A stretch of DNA of 64,000 bases from CAYZMS01 sp964479625 (lineage in GTDB: Bacteria > Bacteroidota > Bacteroidia > Chitinophagales > Saprospiraceae), in NCBI GenBank assembly GCA_964479625.1, contig CAYZMS010000003.1, positions 127,690 through 191,689 of the forward strand. The letters are read 5' to 3'. The position numbers and the translations under genes are program-made. Below, piece by piece: positions 52,866 to 60,940 of the stretch. How positions within the stretch are numbered: position 1 is the stretch's first letter; each line of letters starts with the position of its first letter. The notes under the pieces are model-generated. The model did not search any database. It worked only from the letters and a program-made list of their open reading frames with translations, and was not told the origin of the DNA.

Positions 52866-53342
52866 TTATTTTTCGTCCAGCAAGTACACTCCCGAGGCCA
52901 GGAAACTCCATTTCTCTTCTGGTTCAGTGATCGCTTCGATCTCCTCTTTGGACTTTCCGGCATCCTCTGCATAATGGCGAAGGTCATCTACGGAGACAGT
53001 TTCACGGAACACATATCCATGGGCAATCACCTGGCGGTCGGCGATATCCTTTGGCATAAAGAAGCCATAATCTTTGAAGCGAACCATCATGGATTCGGCC
53101 GTATCTTTCCCTTGAATGTTCATCCAGCAGCCTTTCATCTGGCAAACTTCTGTGACAGAAGCCTGTACCGTTACCACCAGGGAATCCTGCCCTTGTGCTT
53201 TTTCCAGCATAGATTCAAAAGCCACTGCATTTTCCGTTACAAAAGGTTCGCCAAAAAACGCTCCCTGAGCGGTCAGTGAGAAAGTAGCTCCCAACAAAAA
53301 GCAAGATAGTACTGTGGTCAAGAAAGTTTTTTTGTTTGTCAT
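52866..53342 (-). CDS. Exported DUF4920-like protein
   Basis: This 158-residue protein has a signal peptide (FLTTVLSCFLLGATFSLTAQ) and a beta-rich body with VTEVCQMKGCWMNIQG, whose CxxxxC pair may bind a metal or form a disulfide. It resembles DUF4920, a family of small exported Bacteroidota proteins of unknown function. It is the first gene in from the 460-base gap to the MORN genes. Confidence 0.7.
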   Translation of the reverse strand: MTNKKTFLTTVLSCFLLGATFSLTAQGAFFGEPFVTENAVAFESMLEKAQGQDSLVVTVQASVTEVCQMKGCWMNIQGKDTAESMMVRFKDYGFFMPKDIADRQVIAHGYVFRETVSVDDLRHYAEDAGKSKEEIEAITEPEEKWSFLASGVYLLDEK

Positions 53343-53802
53343 CAGGACTACAATTTTTAGGATTGATATAAAGATTTAAATATTTAACAGCAGTGAGGCT
53401 AAAATTACCGCTTTACCTTCAGATTTTCTCCTTCTTTTAACGGTTTATATGGTTCTTAACGTATAATAAAACATTTAAACCGTTCTGCTAACATTAGTAG
53501 CCGTATCCTTAATGTGGTGAATCGAAGCAATAAAAATTCAATTCACTTGTTGATATTGTAATTGGAATTATATGAGCGATTCGGAATGCCAATCGCTGAA
53601 AAGCCACTAAAAAAGAAGCACTATATAGAAACATTACCCTTTTCAATGTTCAGCATATCCTGTTTGTTTCCGGTCAAGATCATTGTTGGAACAATGGATA
53701 TACATGCTGCTGTAAAGCGTTGCCGCCTTTCCGACTTTCTAGGCAAGGTAGGTAATTCATGACACCGGAACCAGTATAAGTTCTTAAACAGAAACATTGG
53801 GT
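53343..53802. other. Gap before the MORN-caspase genes
   Basis: These 460 AT-rich bases lack a supported gene. They contain an inverted repeat AACGGTTTA/TAAACCGTT (53439-53447 with 53476-53484) and a small stem GCGATT/AATCGC (53576-53596). No full promoter consensus was found. Confidence 0.4.
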
Positions 53803-55470
53803 ATGACAAGGGTACTGTTAATTGTGCTATTCGGCATAGTGGAAGTTTATGGTCTACAGGGGCAATTCACCTGTGTTAAGGGAAATTGTTATGACGGCCA
53901 TGGGCAGGCGCTTTTCCCTTCTGGTGACCAGTATGAAGGAAGCTTTGAGGGAGGGAAGATTAATGGACTGGGCGTGATCTTTTTTTCGAATGGAGATCGC
54001 TACAGCGGTAACTGGAAAGATAATTTTCGACAAGGAGGAGGACGGTTCACTTTCCAGGATGGTAGTGAATATTTTGGGGATTTTGTCCGAAATGCAATGG
54101 AAGGCCGTGGGTCAATGAAGTATGCCAACGGCGTCTTCTACGAAGGAGATTGGGTGCAAAACTATCCCCACGGCTTCGGCAACATGACCTTTGCCAGCGG
54201 AAATCGCTACGAAGGTAATTTTGTGAAGGGAAGAATAGAAGGGAAGGGCATCATGTATTATGCTGACAGTCGAATGTATGAAGGTAGTTGGTTCGATAAT
54301 AAATACCACGGAGAAGGAGTACTGACCCTGGCTGATGGAAGCCGTAGGGAAGGTATCTGGGAGAGTGGAGAATGGGTACAATCGATCCAGCATGATCTTG
54401 GCAGTAAGCCTATTGCCGTTCGCCCTTGGGATACCGTTTCTTTACGTAACTGTAACCTGGAATATTGCGAAGCCGGCCTGGGCTCTTTCCTATATCCTAA
54501 TGGTGCACATTACACGGGCATGTTCTCAAAAGGTCGGCCCCAGGGGGAAGGCCGAATCGTTTATCCAGAAGGTGATGAATACGAAGGGGGCTGGAAGGGC
54601 GATCAACCCGAAGGCCGTGGAACCATGTACTATCGCAGTGGCCGTATCCTGAAAGCGGTATGGCGGGCCGGCCAGCCCAATGAAGTGATCATGGAGCGAG
54701 GCCCAGTTAGCGTAGTAGACCTGGAAGAGGTAGAAGACAATATCACCCGTGGGGTTAAAGTTTGGGCAGTGATCGTCGGGGCAGCCCAGTACCGGCATTT
54801 GCCGGCTCTGCGTTATACTGACGACGATGCTTACCAGATTTATGCCTTCTTGAGATCGCCTCAGGGCGGTGCCCTTCCAGATGACCAGATCCGCCTGCTG
54901 GTTGATGAAGATGCCACGCGGGGGGCTGTGCTGGGAGCCATGCACCAACTTTTTGACCAGGCCGATGCCAACGATGCCATCTTGTTCTATTTTTCGGGAC
55001 ATGGGGTCGAAGGCGCATTTTTGCCGATCGATTTTGACGGGTTCAACAATCGCCTGATGCATGAAGAGCTACGGGCTATTATTGACCAAAGTCCGGCAAA
55101 GCACAAACTCGTACTGGCCGACGCCTGTCATTCGGGCAGTTATTTTCGGGCAAGGTCCTCGGTACAATCGATCCTGGATCAGTATTATACGGCCTTTGCC
55201 CAGTCAACAGGTGGCCTGGCACTTCTGCTATCCTCTAAAGGGGAGGAGTATTCTTTGGAGGATGGCGGCTTGCGTTCCGGCGTGTTTAGCCACTTCCTGA
55301 TCAAAGGGCTGAAAGGGCCTGCCGATCGCAACCTGGACAAAGTGGTTACCGTAGAAGAGTTGCACCGTTATATTCAAAGTAATGTAGCCACCTACACGGG
55401 CAATGTGCAGAACCCGGTTTTAATGGGAGCCTTTGATCCTGAAATGCCCATAGGGGTGATTCGAAGATAA
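53803..55470 (+). CDS. Exported MORN-repeat and caspase-like protein
   Basis: The ATG at 53803 gives 555 residues; an in-frame TTG at 53797 was rejected. After a signal peptide (LLIVLFGIVEVYGLQG), residues about 35-290 hold about a dozen MORN repeats (for example YEGSFEGGKINGLGVIFFS and YEGGWKGDQPEGRGTMYY), which form a flat beta sheet. Residues about 308-550 are a peptidase C14 (metacaspase-like) domain: KVWAVIVGAAQYRHLPALRY, TDDDAYQIYAFL, His400 in YFSGHGVEG and Cys442 in LADACHSGSYF. It is a likely envelope or secreted cysteine protease. A paralogue follows 39 bases later. Confidence 0.9.
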   Translation: MTRVLLIVLFGIVEVYGLQGQFTCVKGNCYDGHGQALFPSGDQYEGSFEGGKINGLGVIFFSNGDRYSGNWKDNFRQGGGRFTFQDGSEYFGDFVRNAMEGRGSMKYANGVFYEGDWVQNYPHGFGNMTFASGNRYEGNFVKGRIEGKGIMYYADSRMYEGSWFDNKYHGEGVLTLADGSRREGIWESGEWVQSIQHDLGSKPIAVRPWDTVSLRNCNLEYCEAGLGSFLYPNGAHYTGMFSKGRPQGEGRIVYPEGDEYEGGWKGDQPEGRGTMYYRSGRILKAVWRAGQPNEVIMERGPVSVVDLEEVEDNITRGVKVWAVIVGAAQYRHLPALRYTDDDAYQIYAFLRSPQGGALPDDQIRLLVDEDATRGAVLGAMHQLFDQADANDAILFYFSGHGVEGAFLPIDFDGFNNRLMHEELRAIIDQSPAKHKLVLADACHSGSYFRARSSVQSILDQYYTAFAQSTGGLALLLSSKGEEYSLEDGGLRSGVFSHFLIKGLKGPADRNLDKVVTVEELHRYIQSNVATYTGNVQNPVLMGAFDPEMPIGVIRR

Positions 55471-55509
55471 TTTTCATTTTTTCCCAAACCGACCATTTGG
55501 TCGACTGAT

Positions 55510-57159
55510 ATGAACCGATTATTTCTACTCCTTCTACTGGGGACAACCGGAGTGTTGCCCCTTTCCGCTCAGCAATGTCTTTCCGGGAATTGCCATAATG
55601 GCAATGGTGTCTACCTTTACAAAAGTGGTGCCCGGTATATCGGGGGCTTCAACCGAAGTCAGCGAGATGGTTTCGGTACCTGCTTTTATACCAATGGCGA
55701 TAAATATACCGGCTATTGGAATAAAGATCTCCAACATGGAGAAGGCATACGCTACTCTCCCAAGGGCAGGGAAATGCGCGGTGTCTGGAGGCAGGGAAAA
55801 CTCGTACGGGAAGAGCTCAACCTCGTTCTGGATCCATACGGTGCCGCGCGAAATGTACAAACAGGTTGTATATCGGGAGATTGTAAAGCCGGGACTGGTA
55901 TCTATATCTATCCAGATGGGACCATATACAGCGGGGAGTTCTGGCACGGTCGGCGAAACGGCACCGGCATCTGTTATTATGCCGACAACAGTCGCTACCA
56001 GGGAAGTTGGGAAAATGATCTTCCCAACGGGAATGGCACCATGACCTATGTAGGGGGCAATAAAACTACCGGTTACTGGAGCCAGGGCCGTTTGAGCCGG
56101 GTGGCTCAGGCCAGGTCAGCTCCGGCAGCTAAAAAGAAGGGTTGTATAGAAGGGGATTGTACCAATGGGTTCGGGACTTTTCAATACGAGGATGGCAGTA
56201 AATACACCGGCGCCTTTAGGGCAGGTTACCCCAATGGGCATGGAGCCATTTTCTATCCGGGTGGAGAGCGCTTTGTCGGGATGATGCAGGACGGAAAACT
56301 CCACGGCAAGGGAACGCTTTACTATGCCGATGGCCGTACCATTGCTGGCTACTGGGAAAACGGGAAATACGTTCAAAGCGGAAATATGGAGGCCCCTAAG
56401 CCATTTGCTGATCCTCAACCAGAGCAGGAGCCCGAACGGAAGGTCAAGATCTGGGCTGTGATCATAGGTGTTTCTACTTATGAGCACATGAAAGTGTTGC
56501 GCTATACCGATGACGATGCCTATCGCTTTTTCGCCTTTTTGAAAAGTCCGCAAGGCGGGGCAGTAGCCGACGAACAGATCAAGATACTCATTGATGAGGA
56601 TGCCACGCACAGAAAGATCCTTCAAAACATGCGGCAGGTTTTCGGACGAGCCGGGGAGAATGATCTGGTGGTCCTTTACTTCTCTGGTCATGGGCTGCCT
56701 GGTGCCTTCCTGCCGATTGACTTCGACGGGTACAACAACAAGCTTTTTCATCAGGAAATCAACCAGATCATGACGCAGAGCCGTGCGCGTTATAAGTTAT
56801 GTATAGCCGACGCTTGTCATTCGGGCAGTATGCTAGCTTCCCGTTCTGGTGATATAGACGAATATTTGGTCGACAATTACTACCGCACCCTGGCCCAGGC
56901 ACAGCCCGGTACCGCACTCATAATGTCCTCCAAATCAGAGGAAACCTCTCTGGAGGCCAGTGGCCTCAGGCAAGGCGTTTTCTCCCATTACCTCATCCGA
57001 GGTCTGAAGGGCGATGCAGACATCAACAAGGATAGGGATGTGACTATCCAGGAACTATTCAATTTCGTCTATCATCAGGTGCGCCACTATACTGGGAATC
57101 TGCAATCACCCATTATTCGAGGGGATTATGATCGGGAGATGGTCATCTCAAAATATTAG
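55510..57159 (+). CDS. Second exported MORN-repeat and caspase-like protein
   Basis: This 549-residue paralogue of the upstream gene has a signal peptide (LFLLLLLGTTGVLPLSAQ), MORN repeats over about residues 24-295 (including YSGEFWHGRRNGTGICYYA and YTGAFRAGYPNGHGAIFYP), and a caspase domain over about 312-547. KIWAVIIGVSTYEHMKVLRY, His394 in YFSGHGLPG and Cys436 in IADACHSGS keep the catalytic pair. It has three CxxGxC-type units (CLSGNCHNG, CISGDCKAG, CIEGDCTNG) that may bind metal or form disulfides. The tandem pair suggests duplication. Confidence 0.9.
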   Translation: MNRLFLLLLLGTTGVLPLSAQQCLSGNCHNGNGVYLYKSGARYIGGFNRSQRDGFGTCFYTNGDKYTGYWNKDLQHGEGIRYSPKGREMRGVWRQGKLVREELNLVLDPYGAARNVQTGCISGDCKAGTGIYIYPDGTIYSGEFWHGRRNGTGICYYADNSRYQGSWENDLPNGNGTMTYVGGNKTTGYWSQGRLSRVAQARSAPAAKKKGCIEGDCTNGFGTFQYEDGSKYTGAFRAGYPNGHGAIFYPGGERFVGMMQDGKLHGKGTLYYADGRTIAGYWENGKYVQSGNMEAPKPFADPQPEQEPERKVKIWAVIIGVSTYEHMKVLRYTDDDAYRFFAFLKSPQGGAVADEQIKILIDEDATHRKILQNMRQVFGRAGENDLVVLYFSGHGLPGAFLPIDFDGYNNKLFHQEINQIMTQSRARYKLCIADACHSGSMLASRSGDIDEYLVDNYYRTLAQAQPGTALIMSSKSEETSLEASGLRQGVFSHYLIRGLKGDADINKDRDVTIQELFNFVYHQVRHYTGNLQSPIIRGDYDREMVISKY

Positions 57160-57491
57160 AAAGTAGAGGCTACCCCTCAGCGTATTCGGTGAATTTATCC
57201 GCTTACCGTTAAGGTCGGGACTGCGCCTTTCGATTTAATGTGGAGACGCTTAGCCTACACAGCTCAATTAAGCGAACGATCTCCATTGGATGGCCCGCAT
57301 TCGAAAAGGTAGTCGGCTTTACATTTCCCCCCACCTAACGAGAAAGTTAGTTCCTTCCTCTTTCCCCTATGGAACGGTAAAAGCCTTTTATTTTTTAATC
57401 AATGCAACTTAGTTGCATTAAGTATTGTAATGATTATATTTACTCTCTGAAATAAGTTTAAGCCGGCTCAATAGTTAGAAAGATTTATTAA
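57160..57491. other. Gap between MORN-caspase and zinc genes
   Basis: These 332 bases contain a weak hairpin CTAAC/GTTAG (57335-57350) followed by a pyrimidine-rich tail, and the operator and promoter at 57401-57442. No gene is seen. Confidence 0.5.
57401..57442 (+). promoter_or_regulatory. Palindromic operator overlapping a promoter, likely Zur-type
   Basis: AATGCAACTTAGTTGCATT (57401-57419) is a perfect 9-bp inverted repeat around one T. The TTG of its right half (57413-57415) and TATATTTA (57435-57442) are 19 bases apart and fit a -33/-7 promoter, so a bound repressor would block RNA polymerase. A Fur-family regulator such as Zur is the best guess, because the genes behind it are COG0523 and DUF1826 zinc-related genes. 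Confidence 0.7.
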
Positions 57492-58505
57492 ATGGCAAGT
57501 AAACTCCCTGTCACTCTCATAACCGGTTTTTTAGGATCCGGGAAGACGACTGTTCTCAATCACTTTATTCGCGAGCAGGCGGATGAACGTGTATTGGTGA
57601 TCGAAAATGAAGTGGGGCAGACCAATGTGGACGGTGCCCTGCTGGAGAAGGGGGTAGACGAGGTGGTTGAGCTTACTGCGGGCTGCCTTTGTTGCTCCTT
57701 GTCTGACGGTTTGCTGGATGCCTTGGAAGTGATCAGCACAAAACAAAACGAGCTTGATCGGTTGGTGATAGAAACTACCGGGGTAGCAGATCCAAGTTCC
57801 ATCGTCCAGGTGTTTTTGGCAGATGCTAACGTGGGGCGTTTTTTCGAACTGGAGCAGGTGATCTGCGTAGCAGATGCCGGTCTGATAGAAGATTGGCTGG
57901 AAGAAACGGAAGAAGCCTTGCGCCAGCTTGTTATGGCAGATATTATTTTGCTGAACAAAGCCGATACGGTCAGCCCGCATTATTTACAGAAAATGACCCG
58001 GCACTTGCAGACGATCAATCCGCACGCACTCGTGCTGCAAGGGGAAAACGGCCGTTTTCCCATCGCTCAAATGCTTCAAACGAAAACCAGCGATGCGCAG
58101 TCTTTTGAAAAAAGACTAGCGTGTATCGATAGTCAAGGGGAGCTAGGGGGCAAAGAAACGCTAGGTGTTGAAGGCAACCGCCATAAGGTCAATACCTTTA
58201 CCTTGGTTTTCGACCAGCCTTTTGTCCTTAATGATCATTTTTCCCTGCAATTATTTCGCCTGGTGAACCTGTACAGGGGCCAGGTTTACCGCATTAAGGG
58301 GATTCTCCACGTCCATAATTACCCTAGGCGGGTGATTTTACAATCGGTAAGGACCAATTGTGTGCTTACCGATGGTTCTTCCTGGCAAGAAGGGGAGACT
58401 AGGGTAAGCAAATTGGTTTTTATCGGCCGGGGATTGAAAAAGGAGGCTTTTGCCAGGATGTTCAATCGTTTCACCGAAAAAAAAGAGCATGGATCAAGCG
58501 CTTGA
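57492..58505 (+). CDS. COG0523 GTPase (CobW/YeiR-type metallochaperone)
   Basis: This 337-residue GTPase is of the family that delivers metals under zinc shortage. The G1 loop GFLGSGKTTVLNHFI (12-26), the metal-binding GCLCCSL (near 65-71), DRLVIETTGVADPS and the NKAD G4 motif (LLNKADTVSP, near 153-162) are all present. The C-terminal CobW_C domain (about 230-330) has RVYRIKGILH-type strands. It heads an operon with DUF1826 and a second COG0523 gene behind the operator at 57401. The metal and client are unknown. Confidence 0.88.
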   Translation: MASKLPVTLITGFLGSGKTTVLNHFIREQADERVLVIENEVGQTNVDGALLEKGVDEVVELTAGCLCCSLSDGLLDALEVISTKQNELDRLVIETTGVADPSSIVQVFLADANVGRFFELEQVICVADAGLIEDWLEETEEALRQLVMADIILLNKADTVSPHYLQKMTRHLQTINPHALVLQGENGRFPIAQMLQTKTSDAQSFEKRLACIDSQGELGGKETLGVEGNRHKVNTFTLVFDQPFVLNDHFSLQLFRLVNLYRGQVYRIKGILHVHNYPRRVILQSVRTNCVLTDGSSWQEGETRVSKLVFIGRGLKKEAFARMFNRFTEKKEHGSSA

Positions 58506-58692
58506 GTTATCCTTTGGTAAGTGGTTTGTGAAGGTAGGTTCCATCGTCCTGGTAATCGGTCATCTCAAAAATTATCGCCATTGTCGGCAGGATAAGGGAC
58601 AGCTAAGGGGCTTAAGAGGAAAGCCAGGGGTATTTGTTGATGAAGGCGGCATAGCAATAAATCTATTCTTTAAAATACCAAATAAGCAATGA
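58489..58692 (+). CDS. Possible small protein between the COG0523 and DUF1826 genes
   Basis: An ATG at 58489 within the last codons of the GTPase opens a 67-codon frame whose stop TGA overlaps the DUF1826 start as ATGA. The product has one hydrophobic stretch (VKVGSIVLVIGHL) and no recognised domain. Tight overlaps at both ends favour translation, but the residues look undistinguished, so it may be only a spacer. Confidence 0.25.
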   Translation: MDQALELSFGKWFVKVGSIVLVIGHLKNYRHCRQDKGQLRGLRGKPGVFVDEGGIAINLFFKIPNKQ

Positions 58693-59336
58693 TAGAGACA
58701 AGACCTTTATATACTTATAAAAATGCAGCCATTGGGCCAAATAAAGGGATATTACGGGATATTCATTTGCCCTCTAAAAATATTGCGATCTATAAGCGCA
58801 ATATCGACTCCCTAAAAACAGAGCTTTTTGAAATTGCCGCCAAAACGATTGAATTTCGGGCAAAGGGCAAGATGGAAGAAATCCGAAAGCTGTTGGAAGA
58901 ATATCTTTGTAGCCATCAACCTGGGTTTCCTGCTCTATTTAGAGATGCTTTTGCCTTACTGGAATTATTCGAAGAAATCACTCAAGCATCTTCTTTCGGT
59001 CTGTTATTGACTACAGTGAACACAGATATGTGTCGCCGCTTCCACACAGATATTAATGATTTACGACTACTTTGTACCTATGTTGGGCCAGGCACCCTTT
59101 GGGTGCCGGATGAGGTAGTCGATTTCGAGTCTTTTTCATCAAAGAGGGATGATCCGGAAAAATATTTAGACCCTCAGCAAATACAGCGAGTCCAAACAGG
59201 AGATGTAGCCATTTTGAAGGGCGCCCTTTATCCAGAGGCTGAACCCATTCTTCATCGTAGTCCTGCTATTGAGGAGCAGGAGGAAAAGCGGCTCCTGTTG
59301 AGGATCGATACCGGTGCTGCTCATTTCATTTTTTAA
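58689..59336 (+). CDS. DUF1826 protein
   Basis: This 215-residue protein resembles DUF1826, a family often encoded with COG0523 GTPases in zinc regulons. Notable segments are SFGLLLTTVNTDMCRRFHTDIN (Cys, His and Asp that could bind metal, near 100-122), LLCTYVGPGTLWVPDEVVD and DVAILKGALYPEAEP, with HRSPAIEE near the end. Its role is not known; it may be a zinc-sparing or oxygenase-like enzyme. It lies between two COG0523 genes in one operon. Confidence 0.75.
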   Translation: MIETRPLYTYKNAAIGPNKGILRDIHLPSKNIAIYKRNIDSLKTELFEIAAKTIEFRAKGKMEEIRKLLEEYLCSHQPGFPALFRDAFALLELFEEITQASSFGLLLTTVNTDMCRRFHTDINDLRLLCTYVGPGTLWVPDEVVDFESFSSKRDDPEKYLDPQQIQRVQTGDVAILKGALYPEAEPILHRSPAIEEQEEKRLLLRIDTGAAHFIF

Positions 59337-59384
59337 AGTAGCATACGCAAGGTCTACATGAAAATATCTTAAAAAAAAATCACT

Positions 59385-60608
59385 ATGCCACAAACAAGTA
59401 AACTCCCCGTAACCGTACTGAGCGGTTTTTTAGGAGCTGGAAAAACGACTCTCCTGAATCACATTCTACATAATAAGGAAGGCCTGAAGGTTGCCGTGAT
59501 CGTTAACGATATGAGCGAAGTGAATGTGGATGCCGCCCTAGTGAAGAATGAAAATACCCTATCCCGCACCGAGGAAAAATTAGTGGAAATGAGCAATGGC
59601 TGTATCTGTTGCACTTTGCGCGAAGATCTGATGATAGAGGTGGAGCGGCTGGCCAAAGAAGATCGCTTTGATTATTTATTGATCGAAAGTACAGGAATCA
59701 GTGAACCTGTTCCTGTAGCGCAGACCTTTTCCTTTGTAGATGAGCAAAGTGGTATAGACCTTTCTCGCTTCAGCTATATTGACACCATGGTTACGGTGGT
59801 TGACGCCTTCAACTTTTTCAAGGATTTTGGCAGCCCGGAAACCCTGATGGATAGAAATCTCACGGATATGGAAGGAGATTATCGGACCATCGTAAACCTG
59901 TTGACCGACCAAATTGAATTTGCCAACGTCATCATCCTAAACAAGACAGATCTAGTATCTCCAGAGCATTTGGGGGTTCTAAAAGCTGCTATTCATAAAT
60001 TGAATCCAGGTGCAAAAATTATGGAATCTAGCTTCAGCAAAGTGGATCCTAAAGAAATTTTGCATACTGGCTTATTCAACTTTGAAGAGGCTGAACAAAG
60101 CGCAGGCTGGATAGAAGAACTAAACAAGGGGGAACATACGCCGGAAACGGAAGAATACGGCATTGGCTCTTTTACGTTTCGCTCGAAAAGACCTTTTGAT
60201 CCCGAATGCTTCTGGAATTATATACAATATCACTTCCCAAGGACCATTATAAGAAGTAAGGGCTTGTTCTGGTTGGCTTCCCGTCCAGGGCAGGCCCTGA
60301 TCTGGAACCAGGCAGGAGGCTCCCTGAGGGCAGAAAGTGCTGGTATTTGGTGGAGCAGTATGCCTTACCAAAAACGCATTCAATATATGGCCTTTGTAGA
60401 AAATAAGGAGATGATCGAAGCGGACTGGGATGAAACTTTTGAGGACAGAAAGAATGAAATAGTCTTTATCGGTCAGGATATGGAGGAAGAAAAAATTAGA
60501 AAAGAATTGGAATCCTGCCAATTAACCGATGAAGAGTTGGCTCAGCAAAAATGGAAAAAGGGCTATGAAGATGACTGGCCCGTACCCAGAGCTTATTCCC
60601 TGGACTAG
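59385..60608 (+). CDS. COG0523 GTPase (ZagA/YciC-like)
   Basis: This 407-residue protein is a second, larger COG0523 member. It has G1 GFLGAGKTTLLNHIL (13-27), the metal-binding NGCICCTLREDLM (near 69-81), LLIESTGISEPVPVAQTF, ILNKTDLVSPEHLG and a long CobW_C domain with PFDPECFWNYIQYHFPRTI and AGGSLRAESAGIWW. The length and the CICCTLRED and ISEPVPVA blocks fit the YciC/ZagA subgroup, which acts in zinc limitation. It is last in the operon headed by 57492. Confidence 0.88.
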   Translation: MPQTSKLPVTVLSGFLGAGKTTLLNHILHNKEGLKVAVIVNDMSEVNVDAALVKNENTLSRTEEKLVEMSNGCICCTLREDLMIEVERLAKEDRFDYLLIESTGISEPVPVAQTFSFVDEQSGIDLSRFSYIDTMVTVVDAFNFFKDFGSPETLMDRNLTDMEGDYRTIVNLLTDQIEFANVIILNKTDLVSPEHLGVLKAAIHKLNPGAKIMESSFSKVDPKEILHTGLFNFEEAEQSAGWIEELNKGEHTPETEEYGIGSFTFRSKRPFDPECFWNYIQYHFPRTIIRSKGLFWLASRPGQALIWNQAGGSLRAESAGIWWSSMPYQKRIQYMAFVENKEMIEADWDETFEDRKNEIVFIGQDMEEEKIRKELESCQLTDEELAQQKWKKGYEDDWPVPRAYSLD

Positions 60609-60940
60609 GGGAAAGGATGAAATTTTTTACATCCTGATTAAAGAGTTGAATAAATGCTGAAAAGCTCCCTGCTGCCTGCCACCCCGTTTTGGTGGTCTTT
60701 AGGGTACTATCCTTTGCTGTGGTCACTATAAATTTGCCCTTCTATCCTAAAAAAGTGTATATTGTAGGACGTGTTAGAAAAAACCGACAAAGAGCTAAGG
60801 CCTTTTGATTCCCGTACGCTTCGACCGGCGGGAACTGTTTTTGGCTTTGTGTAAGAGCAGGCAGGAAAAATGGGGTTGCCCCCAAAGAGACCTTTTTCCT
60901 GCCGTTCCTACGCCCCTGTTTCCTTCCTTATTTCGAACAC
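60609..60940. other. Leader region of the 500-residue gene
   Basis: These 332 bases hold small stems (CCACC/GGTGG near 60680-60697) and a strong hairpin: GGCAGGAAAAA (60860-60870) pairs with TTTTTCCTGCC (60893-60903), with an inner TGGGG/CCCCA stem. A TAAATTTG at 60729-60736 is a possible -7 box without a well-placed TTG. The hairpin lies 37 bases before the start codon. Confidence 0.5.

Noticed and set aside
53803..57159. CRISPR-like or tandem DNA repeats
   Set aside because: The periodicity comes from degenerate MORN protein repeats and is not exact at DNA level.
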